The notes beneath the pieces were generated by a model. It saw only the letters and a program-made list of their open reading frames with translations, searched no databases and was not told the origin of the DNA. This document shows, piece by piece, positions 16,704 to 25,168 of a stretch of DNA of 64,000 nucleotides. The stretch covers positions 744,001 through 808,000 of the forward strand of contig BEIE01000001.1 in NCBI GenBank assembly GCA_002898255.1, written 5' to 3'. The DNA comes from a bacterium HR28. Its GTDB lineage: Bacteria; Chloroflexota; Chloroflexia; Thermomicrobiales; Thermomicrobiaceae. Position numbers and translations under genes: made by a program. Numbering within the stretch: the stretch's first letter is position 1; each line of letters opens with the position of its first letter.

Positions 16704-17627
16704 CAGACGTACCGTGACGCGGTGGCTACGCTCAACGCGGAGCTCCCGCTCGCCGTCGAGGGCCAGCGTGCAGGGCCGTTGCTCGATAACGATCTCGTCG
16801 CCCGGTTCCACCGGGCACCAGGCGCGGACTGGTACTGTTGTCACCAGACCGGGAGCGAGCGGGACGGTCACGGAAACTGAACCTGGTCCGAGTTCCACGA
16901 ATGCACCTGTTGGTGCAGGGATCGGACAGAGCGCCGCTGCCACGGCTGCTAAGCCGATGACGCCGGGGATTACGCGTGAGACGATGATTTGTTCGATGGT
17001 ATTGGGGTCCCAGATCGCGCGTGTGCCAAGAAAGCGCTCACGAGACACGGCCACGTCGATGAGCGCGATGTCCACCAGCGTCCCATCGATCCAAACCTCG
17101 AGACGCGGTCGTTGCTCCAGGCACGTATCGTCCAACTGACCGACCGCGAGCAGCCCTGCGGCTAGACCTGCGATTGTGCCGTCCACCAGATAGGGAAAGA
17201 CATTGTTCGTGCCGGTGGCGATCGGTACGAGCGGGACTTCCCGACAGCCGCGTGCGACCACGCGGTTCGTTCCGTCGCCACCGAGCGTCATAATGCAGGC
17301 CGCACCGTGCTCGGCGAGCCAACTCGCTGCCTGCTCAGAGTCGCTTGCGGTGAAGGTGCATGGTACGGGAATAGGCTCCAGGTCTAGGTTGAATCGGTTG
17401 TTCTCAGCAGCTCGCGTGACGATTCCGAACGAGTCCGGAAGGTAATAGACACGGCGCACACCTGTAGCGGTGAGGCCGGCAAGCGCCCGGCGGACAATAC
17501 GGACCTTCTCTTGGTTGTCGAACGTCGAGGCAAGCGCGACGAGCCGCCGGACGTCCTTGCCGGCAGCAGGATTGGCGATGATGCCGACCGCCCCCGGGGC
17601 ACCAGCCGCTCGTTGCTTCCCGCTCAC
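16608..17627 (-). CDS. acoX: AcoX-like NAD-kinase-fold protein
   Basis: Member of the ATP-NAD kinase fold group found in acetoin operons as AcoX, 339 residues; its role there is not settled. IIANPAAGKDVRRL near residue 15 and the nucleotide motif LGGDGTNRVV near residue 115 (GGDGT) are clear, then IATGTNNVFP. The C-terminal half (~180-330) forms the beta-rich domain of the fold. Its GTG start overlaps the stop of acoB (GTGA), so it is translated from the same mRNA as the dehydrogenase subunits. This linkage is the best reason to call the operon acetoin dehydrogenase rather than pyruvate dehydrogenase. Confidence 0.85.
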   Translation of the reverse strand: MSGKQRAAGAPGAVGIIANPAAGKDVRRLVALASTFDNQEKVRIVRRALAGLTATGVRRVYYLPDSFGIVTRAAENNRFNLDLEPIPVPCTFTASDSEQAASWLAEHGAACIMTLGGDGTNRVVARGCREVPLVPIATGTNNVFPYLVDGTIAGLAAGLLAVGQLDDTCLEQRPRLEVWIDGTLVDIALIDVAVSRERFLGTRAIWDPNTIEQIIVSRVIPGVIGLAAVAAALCPIPAPTGAFVELGPGSVSVTVPLAPGLVTTVPVRAWCPVEPGDEIVIEQRPCTLALDGERELRVERSHRVTVRLSPSGPLVLDPRLALGEAARRGCFLSPLTSAL

Positions 17628-18643
17628 ACGATCTCCCGTACGGCCGCAATCACGCGTTCCGGAGTTGGGATGTAGTACCGCTCCAGACTGGGGCTAAAGG
17701 GAACCGGCGTATGCGGCGCCGTGACGAGCTTGACTGGTGCGTCGAGATAGTCGAAGCCCTTGTCGACTGCAAGCGCGGCGATGTCCGCAGCGACCGAGCA
17801 GCGAGGATTATCCTCGTCGACGACGACCAAGCGTCGGGTCTTCGCAAGCGAACTGAGCACAGCGTCCTCGTCAAGCGGTGAGAGCGAGCGGAGATCGACG
17901 ACTTCAGCCTCGATCCCCTCGGTGCTTAGCCGCTTTGCAGCCTCGAGTGCGATATGCACCATCCGGGAGATCGCGACGATCGTGACGTCATTTCCCTCGC
18001 GTTTGATGTCTGCCTTACCGATCGGAACCACGTAGTCGCCCTCAGGTACCTCACCCGTCATGTCGTACAGCATCTTGTGCTCGAAGAACATGACCGGATC
18101 ATCGTCGCGGATGGCCGCAATGAGGAGCCCCTTTGCGTCATAGGGTGTGGCGGGTGCAACCGCCTTGAGACCGGGCATGTGGGCAAAGACTGCATAGTGG
18201 CAGCCGGAGTGCTGTCCAGCGGCTCCGAAGCCTGCACCGATCATGGTGCGGATGACCATAGGTACCTTGGCCTTTCCGCCGAACATGTAGCGCAACTTCG
18301 CGCCCTGATTGAAAATCTGATCCATACAAACACCGAAAAAGTCGACGAACATCAGCTCGGCGACTGGCCGCAGGCCTGTTACTGCCGCACCCACCGCAGC
18401 CCCGATAAAGGCGGCCTCACTGATCGGAGTATCAAGGACGCGCTGTCGGCCGAACTCGCTAACGAGGCTCTTCGTGACGCCGAGTGGACCGCCCCAGGCT
18501 CCTTCCTGTTCGATATGCTGGATCGTTGCCCCACCAGCGACGTCCTCGCCCATCAGGATGACGGTCGGATCTCGACGCATTTCGAGGCGCAACGCTTCGT
18601 TGATCGCCTGACGATAACTGAGGACGCGTGTTGCCACGACCAT
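17624..18643 (-). CDS. acoB: Acetoin/2-oxo acid dehydrogenase E1 beta subunit
   Basis: Beta subunit of a thiamine-diphosphate dependent E1 component, 339 residues (family ~325-340). The N-terminus YRQAINEALRLEMRRDPTVILMGEDVA carries the Glu that activates the cofactor, followed by GVTKSLVSEFGRQRVLDTPISEAAFIGAAVGAA, and the C-terminal transketolase domain has VVDLRSLSPLDEDAVLSSLAKTRRLVVVDED. It partners with the alpha subunit encoded 19 bases upstream. ATG follows AAAGGAGGAACTCC. The second gene product of the pair that forms the alpha2beta2 enzyme. Confidence 0.93.
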   Translation of the reverse strand: MVVATRVLSYRQAINEALRLEMRRDPTVILMGEDVAGGATIQHIEQEGAWGGPLGVTKSLVSEFGRQRVLDTPISEAAFIGAAVGAAVTGLRPVAELMFVDFFGVCMDQIFNQGAKLRYMFGGKAKVPMVIRTMIGAGFGAAGQHSGCHYAVFAHMPGLKAVAPATPYDAKGLLIAAIRDDDPVMFFEHKMLYDMTGEVPEGDYVVPIGKADIKREGNDVTIVAISRMVHIALEAAKRLSTEGIEAEVVDLRSLSPLDEDAVLSSLAKTRRLVVVDEDNPRCSVAADIAALAVDKGFDYLDAPVKLVTAPHTPVPFSPSLERYYIPTPERVIAAVREIV

Positions 18644-18662
18644 GGTGGAGTTCCTCCTTTCC

Positions 18663-19655
18663 TCAGTGTCGGAAAGCGAGCTGCTCAGCTGGATAGCTCA
18701 CGTAGACGTCTGTGAGACAGTCCTCGGGCGGTGGCAAGGGGCTTGCTTCGGCGAACCGTACCGCCTCGTTGATCTCGTGCTGCACCGCGGCGTCGATTGC
18801 ATCGAGTTCGTCCTCGCTGAGCAGTCCCTGGCTCAGTACGGTTTGTCGGAAGCGCTGGATCGGATCACGCTGCCGGTAGGCCGCCTCCTCCTCGGGGGTG
18901 CGGTACGACACGGCATCTCCTTGGAAGTGCCCGTAGTAGCGGAACGCGCGGCACTCAAGCAGCGTCGGTCCTTCTCCGCGCCGAGCACGGGCGATCGCTT
19001 CGCCAGCTGCCTCATAGACCGCAAAGACATCAGTGCCGTCGACCAAGACACCGGGCATGTCGTATGCGGCAGCCCGCGAGGCGATGTCCGGAGCGGCACA
19101 GTGGTATGTCCAGGGGGTGGACTCGGCGTAGAGGTTATTCTCGCAGACAAACACGACGGGAAGTTTCCAGATAGCGGCCAAGTTCATCGCCTCGTGAGTC
19201 GTTCCCTGCTCCGCTGCGCCATCGCCGAAGAAGCAGACCGCTACCTGGTCAGTACCCAGCGTCTTCGCCATCAGGCCTGCGCCACAGGCGATTGGTGGTC
19301 CACCCCCGACAATGCCGTTCGCACCGAGCATCCCCTTGTCGACGTCGGCGATGTGCATCGAGCCGCCCTTCCCCTTGCAGACGCCGGTCGCCTTGCCGAA
19401 GAGCTCGGCCATCATCGCCTTCACGTCCACACCTTTGGCAATGCAGTGCCCGTGACCACGATGCGTGCTCGTGATGTAGTCCCGGTCCGTCAGGTGGGCG
19501 CAGACCCCAACGGCGATCGCCTCCTCACCTGCGTAGAGATGGACGAAGCCCGGGAGCTTCCCGGCTGCGAACTCCTGAGCAACCCGATCCTCGAAGGCGC
19601 GGATGAGCGCCATTCGCTCGTAGATCCAACGGAGCCGTTCACGCGGGATCTCCAT
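18663..19655 (-). CDS. acoA: Acetoin/2-oxo acid dehydrogenase E1 alpha subunit
   Basis: Thiamine-diphosphate binding E1 alpha subunit, 330 residues. The cofactor motif runs GDGAAEQGTTHEAMN ... CENN (residues ~170-200, GDG-X-NN type), and THRGHGHCIAKGVD lies near residue 60. Alpha subunits of acetoin and pyruvate dehydrogenases are hard to tell apart by eye; acoX and the hydrolase-type AcoC in the same operon favour acetoin. ATG follows TAGGAGGTGCC. Gaps of 10 and 19 bases to its operon neighbours. Confidence 0.93.
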   Translation of the reverse strand: MEIPRERLRWIYERMALIRAFEDRVAQEFAAGKLPGFVHLYAGEEAIAVGVCAHLTDRDYITSTHRGHGHCIAKGVDVKAMMAELFGKATGVCKGKGGSMHIADVDKGMLGANGIVGGGPPIACGAGLMAKTLGTDQVAVCFFGDGAAEQGTTHEAMNLAAIWKLPVVFVCENNLYAESTPWTYHCAAPDIASRAAAYDMPGVLVDGTDVFAVYEAAGEAIARARRGEGPTLLECRAFRYYGHFQGDAVSYRTPEEEAAYRQRDPIQRFRQTVLSQGLLSEDELDAIDAAVQHEINEAVRFAEASPLPPPEDCLTDVYVSYPAEQLAFRH

Positions 19656-19665
19656 AAGGCACCTC

Positions 19666-21078
19666 CTACCCTACTCGCGACCCGTCTCCAAGGAGCCACT
19701 GTCGGAGCCACACTGTCACTTCGTCGATGACGCGGCGGAAAACCGCATGCTGTGGGTTCAGCCAGTTGAAATGCCCCATTCCCTCGACCAGGATCAGGCG
19801 TTTCGGATCGCCAGCCCGCGCGTATGCTTCGCGCGACTCGTCAGGGGCTACCAAGACATCTTGGATGCCGTGGATGAGGAGAACGGGGCGCGGTGCAATC
19901 TCTCCAATCTCGCGTTCGGGCGCGTACTCGAGGAGCGCTTCAGCTGACTCGAGTGTGATCTCCGGATCGACGGCGAGCTCCGGAAAACGCTTGCCGAGTT
20001 CACGCAGTGTCACATCTGTCTCCGGATCGGGAGGCATGACTATCGAAAGCCGAACGCGGCGGGAGGTTCTGCTCTGCACACGTTCGCGACGATCGGTTGC
20101 AAGTTCTTCTAAGAAGACGCGCCACTGCCACTCTGCGCGGAGACTCCGGAGCCAGCGTCGACCGTTCGTCACTGGAGCAATCGCGATGCAGGCCTGCACA
20201 CGCTCATCGGTGGCGGCAAGCGAGAGGGCGTGAGCACCGCCGAGGCTCAAGCCGAGGATGGCAAGCCGGGTGCGATCGATCATGGGATGGGTCTCGAGGA
20301 AGGTGAGCGCAGCGCGGGCATCCCGTATCCGTTCCTGCGGTAACAGCCGACCCCGTGATCCCTCACTCGCACCAAAGCCGCGGTAGTCGAAAATGAGCGC
20401 AGCGTACCCAGCATCAGCGAGCGCCTGGGCGAGGAGCGGCATGCCGAGTTCCTTGAGCCCCTGGATTCCGGTGCAGAGGACGACGCCCGGCACGGCAGTG
20501 TCTGTGCCGAGCGGCAAGAACAGCTCTCCTGCCAGCGCCAGGCCGTCGCTCCAGAAACGCACCGGTTCACCGCGTGGCCAGGCGGTGCCCTGTGAGGCCA
20601 AATAGCGCTGGACGTCCTCGGCCGTGATGCGTCCACCTGGCCCGGTGCCCCGGACGCGAGCAAGATCGATGCCGTGATCGCGTGCCAGTTTTCGTGCAGC
20701 CGGTGTTGCCCGGATTTCTCCAGTTGGTGTGGGGCTCTGTGCATGAGCTTGTTCCTGCATGGTCGAGCCAGAGGCCATCACTGGTGTCGCGGCTGCTCCA
20801 GAGGTGGCCGGCAAAAGCGAGGCGAGGTCGACTGCTTCTCCCGGCTCGGCAATCACCGCGACGGGTGCGGTGACGGGCAGGACAACGCCCTCTTCGGCAA
20901 GGATGTGGGCGAGAATGCCTGAGGCAGGTGCTTCGACTTCCACGGTCAGTTTCTCGGTCTCTACCTCGAGTACTGGCTCGCCTGCCTGAACCGGCTCACC
21001 AAGTTGTTTGAGCCACCGGCCGACTCGTCCCTCTGTCATCGTCAAGCCGAGCTTCGGAATGACGAGCACGGTAGCCAT
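19666..21078 (-). CDS. acoC: Lipoyl - E3-binding - alpha/beta hydrolase fusion (AcoC-like E2)
   Basis: 470-residue three-part protein. Residues 1-80 are a lipoyl domain with the lipoylated Lys43 in ETEKLTV. Residues ~121-162 are a peripheral-subunit (E3) binding domain, ATPAARKLARDHGIDL...GPGGRITAEDVQRYL. From ~175 on there is an alpha/beta hydrolase instead of the usual trimeric acyltransferase: nucleophile elbow GLSLGG with Ser278, acid Asp407 in HGIQDVLV, and His436 in GMGHFNW. AcoC proteins of acetoin systems are known to carry hydrolase-like domains; here the E3-binding domain is also present. First gene of the operon; a TTGACA promoter lies upstream. Its ribosome site is weak. Confidence 0.9.
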   Translation of the reverse strand: MATVLVIPKLGLTMTEGRVGRWLKQLGEPVQAGEPVLEVETEKLTVEVEAPASGILAHILAEEGVVLPVTAPVAVIAEPGEAVDLASLLPATSGAAATPVMASGSTMQEQAHAQSPTPTGEIRATPAARKLARDHGIDLARVRGTGPGGRITAEDVQRYLASQGTAWPRGEPVRFWSDGLALAGELFLPLGTDTAVPGVVLCTGIQGLKELGMPLLAQALADAGYAALIFDYRGFGASEGSRGRLLPQERIRDARAALTFLETHPMIDRTRLAILGLSLGGAHALSLAATDERVQACIAIAPVTNGRRWLRSLRAEWQWRVFLEELATDRRERVQSRTSRRVRLSIVMPPDPETDVTLRELGKRFPELAVDPEITLESAEALLEYAPEREIGEIAPRPVLLIHGIQDVLVAPDESREAYARAGDPKRLILVEGMGHFNWLNPQHAVFRRVIDEVTVWLRQWLLGDGSRVG

Positions 21079-21400
21079 TGAGACCGTCCGTTCGGTTCAC
21101 TGTTCACCAGGAGACCTTACGGACAGCGTAGAGGACCTGCCGGCCGGTGTCAAGGGGGCTGGCGATCATGGCATCTGCAGAGCGGAAAAGCTGCGGGCGG
21201 AGACGGAGTGAGGCGACACCGGGCAGCGGATTGCGGTGATCTCGGCCTCGTCAAGGATATTGAGGTACGCAGCATCTGCGCACTGGAGGGAGCAGCACTG
21301 TTGCAGATAGCCGGACGGGGCCGCCCCTTCTCGGAAGTCGAGGACTATACTGTCCGGGAATCGTCCGGCACCGGGCGCGCCATGACACGGGGGAGATGCA
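21079..21400. other. Divergent intergenic region between acoC and an MFS gene
   Basis: 322 bases. The left part holds the aco promoter. On the plus strand a TATACT box at 21346-21351 lies 50 bases before the MFS start and may be its -10, without a recognisable -35. No small gene is supported and no sigma-54 GG/GC element, which controls aco operons in some other bacteria, was seen. Confidence 0.4.
21125..21153 (-). promoter_or_regulatory. Sigma-70 type promoter of the aco operon
   Basis: On the minus strand TTGACA (21153-21148) is followed after 17 bases by TACGCT (21130-21125). The -35 is a perfect consensus and the -10 is weak (3 of 6). Transcription would begin near 21118, giving a leader of about 40 bases before acoC. 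Confidence 0.6.
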
Positions 21401-22627
21401 ATGGGAGGAGAGCCAGCAGCGGTAGCTCGGGCGCAGGCGGCCGAGAAGCGCACGTTGTGGGATGCGGGTGGGGTCGCGTTAATGTCGTGGGCGCACTTCG
21501 CTCACGATCTGTACCCCTCTTTTCTTGGCGTGCTTGTCCCTGCGATCCAGGCCAAGCTCGGCGTCTCGCTCTTCTGGGCGAGCGCGATGGTTCCTGCTCA
21601 GCAGTTGCCCTCGATTGTCCAGCCGTTTCTCGGCTATGTCGCGGATCGGACGAGTCGCCGGTGGTTTGTGGTGCTCACCCCGGGAGTTGCCGCGCTCGCG
21701 CTCTCGTCGGTCGGCATTGCACCACACTTCTCCCTCGTCTTGCTCCTTCTGCTTGTCTCGGGATTGGCGTCAGCGGCGTTCCATGCTCCGGCGGTGGCGC
21801 TGGTCGGCGAGTTTGGTGGGCAGCGACTCGGCCGGGCGATGGCGATCTTCATGGCCGGTGGCGAGCTCGCCCGTACGGTTGCGCCGCTGATCCTTACCGC
21901 TGTCATAGCCCGCTTCACGCTTGACGGGATGCCGCTTGTGATGGTTGTCGGGCTTGCTGCGTCACTCACGCTTTACCTGCGGCTGCGAACCGAAGCGAGC
22001 GACGCCATCGCGCGGCGGCATGCCGGGAGTGTCCGGCTGCGTGCCTTGCTGCGCGAGCGCCGACGACCGTTCATCGGCCTGTTAGGTTCGGTCGTCGCGA
22101 ATACCGCAGCAGTGACACCGCCGAGCTTCTTCCTGGTCGAATACCTACTGCAGCGTGGGCGGAGTGAATGGTATGGAGGGCTCGCGCTTTCGGCGTTCTA
22201 TGCGAGCGGAATCATCGGTGGGCTGGTGGGTGGCTCGCTCTCCGACTGGGTCGGGCGACGGGGAGCCTTGCTCCTTTCCTCGCTCGGTACCGCACCCTTA
22301 CTTGCGCTGTATCTTGCAATCGAGGACGGGAGCTGGCTGATGCTCCCGTTGCTCGTCATCATCGGGGTGTTTGCCACCCCACCGCGGTCGGTGACCCTGG
22401 CGCTCGCCAATGACATTGCTCCGGAGGCGCGTGGTCCACTTTCAGGCTTCACGCTGGCGACAAGTTTCGTCGCACAGAGCGTGCTCGCACTCGCCTTCGG
22501 CGCGGTCGCGGACGCGATTGGGATCGAGCGGGCATTCTGGCTGACCGTCGGTGCCTCGCTGGCTGGCGTACCGTTTGCATTGCTGGTACCGGCACACATC
22601 GGGCGAGCACGTCCGGTGTCAGGCTGA
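21401..22627 (+). CDS. MFS transporter, fosmidomycin-resistance (Fsr) type
   Basis: Twelve-segment transporter of 408 residues. The beginning SWAHFAHDLYPSFLGVLVPAIQAKLGVS and the following FLGYVADRTSRRWFVVLTP and FHAPAVALVGEFGGQRLGRAMAIFMAGGELARTVAPL match the Fsr-like subgroup, whose E. coli member exports fosmidomycin. The natural substrate here is not known. ATG follows GGGGGAGATGCA. The stop overlaps the stop of the convergent cupin gene by 9 bases. It is divergent from the aco operon, so a shared signal is possible but not shown. Confidence 0.87.
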   Translation: MGGEPAAVARAQAAEKRTLWDAGGVALMSWAHFAHDLYPSFLGVLVPAIQAKLGVSLFWASAMVPAQQLPSIVQPFLGYVADRTSRRWFVVLTPGVAALALSSVGIAPHFSLVLLLLLVSGLASAAFHAPAVALVGEFGGQRLGRAMAIFMAGGELARTVAPLILTAVIARFTLDGMPLVMVVGLAASLTLYLRLRTEASDAIARRHAGSVRLRALLRERRRPFIGLLGSVVANTAAVTPPSFFLVEYLLQRGRSEWYGGLALSAFYASGIIGGLVGGSLSDWVGRRGALLLSSLGTAPLLALYLAIEDGSWLMLPLLVIIGVFATPPRSVTLALANDIAPEARGPLSGFTLATSFVAQSVLALAFGAVADAIGIERAFWLTVGASLAGVPFALLVPAHIGRARPVSG

Positions 22628-22942
22628 GGTCGGGCGATGCCCCTCAAGGCAAACCACACCCTCTGGACCGACGACGGCGCTGTGGACTGTCCCCGCAGGA
22701 AGGTCGAGGCGGTCGCCCGGGGCAAGTGTGATCGACTCACCGGGATGGAGTTGGAAGGTAATGGAACCCGAGACGACGTAGAGGACCTTATGATAGTTAT
22801 GGGCGTGCGGTGCATAGCGATCACCAGGACCATTCGACCAGCGGTAGGCGATGAGTCCCTCGACGGCAAGGGCAGCGAGCAGTTCAGCCTCGCTTGGGGG
22901 TGTCTTTCCCTGCCAGCGGGTCACACGGACGTTTTCACTCAT
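22619..22942 (-). CDS. Single-domain cupin protein
   Basis: Small cupin of 107 residues. Cupin motif 1 is near residues 38-60, YAPHAHNYHKVLYVVSGSITFQL (two His in HAH, a further His), and motif 2 is PGDRLDLPAGTVHSAVVG with its His near residue 85. Such proteins bind a metal and may act as small isomerases, oxygenases or ligand sensors; nothing more is visible. I placed the start at ATG 22942 (SENVRVTRWQGK) after GGGA; an upstream frame to 22987 looks non-coding. Confidence 0.82.
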   Translation of the reverse strand: MSENVRVTRWQGKTPPSEAELLAALAVEGLIAYRWSNGPGDRYAPHAHNYHKVLYVVSGSITFQLHPGESITLAPGDRLDLPAGTVHSAVVGPEGVVCLEGHRPTSA

Positions 22943-23013
22943 CCCACATCTCCCAAATCGCAGGAGTGCTGCCGACATAGTGCGCACCGGCGGATGGCGA
23001 AAAGGAGCGCACG

Positions 23014-24276
23014 ATGGGTGTGATCACGCGTCGCACCCCTTCCACGCTCCGCTTCGTTACCTCATGGTACCGAAGACAGCGCGTGCTCGTCTGGATCTCT
23101 GCGATTGTTGGGATCAACCAACTTGGTTTTGGGAGTATTGTGCCCATCGTCCCTCTCTACGCTCAGGCGTATGGCGTTCCCGAGGCACTCATTGGGCTCG
23201 CCATTGCCGTCTATGGGCTCGCTCGCTTCACCTCCTCCGCGCCAGCAGGTTGGGTGGCGGACCGTTCGGGACGACGCTGGTCGCTGTTCCTCGGTGGGAT
23301 GCTGACTGCCCTCGGGAATGCGATCTGTGCGATCGCACCGAGCTACCCGGTATTTCTCGCTGGCCGGTTCGTCGCTGGGAGCGGCGCCTCGATGGTACTG
23401 ACCAGTGGACAGATCGTGCTCGCCGATATCACGGAGCCGGCAACGCGTGGCCGGACAATGGCAATCTATCAAGCAGTCTTCCTCTTCGGCGTTGGATTCG
23501 GTCCAATACCGGGTGGGATCCTGGCGCAGTACGGGGGGCTAAGTCTGCCATTCTGGGTCTATGCGATCGTCGGCACGTTGGTGGCGGTATTGGCATTCTG
23601 GCGGCTGCCAGAAACCCGGCAAGCAGGAGCCAAGTCAACGGGGCGTGAGGGGGAGTTCGTCTTTGGGCGGCAGTTCGTCGCGGTGCTGCGCCATCGTCCA
23701 TTATTGCTGATTGGTGTCGTCACCTTCGGGAACTTCTTCGCCCGGACGGGAGCGCTCTTCACGCTGGTACCGTTACGCGCCGAGCGTGAAATTGGGCTCG
23801 CACCAGCCCAAATTGGCCTCGGGCTCGCAGCTGTGAGTGTTGTGTCGTTGCTGATGGCCTATCCGGCCGGCGTCCTCGTTGATCTGTTTGGGCGGAAAGT
23901 CGTCATTGCTCCCGCCACGCTCTTCAGCGGTTTAGGGTTGGTCGGTTTCGCTTTCGCGCCGAGTTATCCCTGGTTCCTCGTCGCCTGCGTCGTCTGGGCG
24001 ATGGCAAGTGGGATCGGAGGTGGAGCCCCGGCTGCATACGCGGCCGATGTTGCGCCCCCTGGCATGACCGCAGCAGCGATGAGTGCCTACCGTATGCTCT
24101 CCGAGCTCGGGTATGTCATAGGTCCGACACTCCTTGGGGTGGCGGCAGGGTGGGTAGGAATCCGCGCAACGCTCGTTGCGACAGCTGTGGGAATCGTGAG
24201 CCTTGGGTTCCTTTTTTGGCTTGCCGCTCCGGAAACCTATCGGGGCCGGAGAGGTGCAACTCCACGAAGTTCATGA
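23014..24276 (+). CDS. MFS transporter (drug-efflux like)
   Basis: Twelve-segment MFS protein of 420 residues in the DHA1 (TetA/multidrug) style. Conserved pieces are GFGSIVPIVPLYAQAYGVPE near residue 35 and GWVADRSGRRWSLFLGG (GxxxDRxGRR) near residue 82, with a second copy AGVLVDLFGRKVVIAP in the C-terminal half. Substrate not predictable. ATG follows AAAAGGAGCGCACG. The stop overlaps the convergent S51-like gene by 6 bases. Confidence 0.88.
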   Translation: MGVITRRTPSTLRFVTSWYRRQRVLVWISAIVGINQLGFGSIVPIVPLYAQAYGVPEALIGLAIAVYGLARFTSSAPAGWVADRSGRRWSLFLGGMLTALGNAICAIAPSYPVFLAGRFVAGSGASMVLTSGQIVLADITEPATRGRTMAIYQAVFLFGVGFGPIPGGILAQYGGLSLPFWVYAIVGTLVAVLAFWRLPETRQAGAKSTGREGEFVFGRQFVAVLRHRPLLLIGVVTFGNFFARTGALFTLVPLRAEREIGLAPAQIGLGLAAVSVVSLLMAYPAGVLVDLFGRKVVIAPATLFSGLGLVGFAFAPSYPWFLVACVVWAMASGIGGGAPAAYAADVAPPGMTAAAMSAYRMLSELGYVIGPTLLGVAAGWVGIRATLVATAVGIVSLGFLFWLAAPETYRGRRGATPRSS

Positions 24277-25152
24277 GTCGGTGGATCGGATGAGCGGCTC
24301 TGTCTTCAGCCACGCGAGTGGGAAGGACTGGCCACGCTCGATCCGCCGCTCGGTACCCTGGGCGAGGATCGTCACGGAGCCCACACCGAGAACGCGGGCG
24401 CTCCCGGACGCAAAGTCGAGGAGACAAGCGGTGTGCTCGTCGAGGCCGAGCACGGCCACCTCAGGTGGTAGGAGACGCAACAAAGCAGCGAAGCGCTCTT
24501 GCCCCATGAAGCATCGACTCGTGTCCAACTCTTCGCCCCCCTCGCGGTTATTCCAGTGCGGGACGATCGCCAGCTGATACCCAAGGGGACCGAGCAGATC
24601 GAGCCCCTCGCTCCAGTGGAGGTCAGCGCCAGCTTTGTAGATTTCGTACACCGGGAGAGCGAAGCGGCTTACGGCAATCGCGGCGGCACTTGCGAAGGCG
24701 AGCCGTGCACCGGTTCGCCAACGTGTGACGATGAGTTGCCAGGTCAGTGTCCCGACAAGTTGGCGGATCATATAGGTGGGACTGCCAGGACCAGCGACGA
24801 TACAGTCCGCCCACGCGAGCGGTTCGGCGACGAGCGGTGCATCAGGGTCGTAGACGCTGCCACGACGGCGCGCCGGTACAAAGCGAACGTCGGGGCGGTA
24901 TTCCGGCAAATGCTCGCGCAGGAAGTCGCCCAGCTTCCGAGCGACCAGTGCGGCATTTGGCTGGAATCCTGCAGGGGTCTCAAGGATCGCGACGTGGACG
25001 GGAGGAGAGAGGGAAGCGAACAGTGCTGCGAAGGCCTGTCGGCCAGAGCGAGAGGTCTCCCCAGAACCGATCAACGCCAGGGTACCCGGTGATACGGTGA
25101 TCAGTTGAGGAACAGCTCCTTCTCGCCCAGATGAGACCCCTGCTTGATCCAT
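24271..25152 (-). CDS. Peptidase S51/cyanophycinase-like protein
   Basis: 293 residues with the glutamine-amidotransferase-like fold used by S51 peptidases (dipeptidase E, cyanophycinase). LALIGSGETSRSGRQAF begins the fold near residue 25; CIVAGPGSPTYMIRQL (~130) stands where GGGNQ-type loops occur; the candidate nucleophile is in RLAFASAAAIAVSRF (~155), where the family normally has a Ser in SAGA. A later His-rich stretch VPHWNNREGGEE and DEHTACLL fit the rest of the pocket. The motif differences make activity uncertain. It begins 16 bases after the CcdA-like gene and is probably the last gene of that operon. Confidence 0.7.
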   Translation of the reverse strand: MDQAGVSSGREGAVPQLITVSPGTLALIGSGETSRSGRQAFAALFASLSPPVHVAILETPAGFQPNAALVARKLGDFLREHLPEYRPDVRFVPARRRGSVYDPDAPLVAEPLAWADCIVAGPGSPTYMIRQLVGTLTWQLIVTRWRTGARLAFASAAAIAVSRFALPVYEIYKAGADLHWSEGLDLLGPLGYQLAIVPHWNNREGGEELDTSRCFMGQERFAALLRLLPPEVAVLGLDEHTACLLDFASGSARVLGVGSVTILAQGTERRIERGQSFPLAWLKTEPLIRSTDS

Positions 25153-25168
25153 CCTGCCTTCCGCTCAA

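Noticed and set aside
18642-19730. 362-codon plus-strand frame opposite acoA
   Set aside because: Shadow of acoA, whose ThDP motif and operon position are clear.
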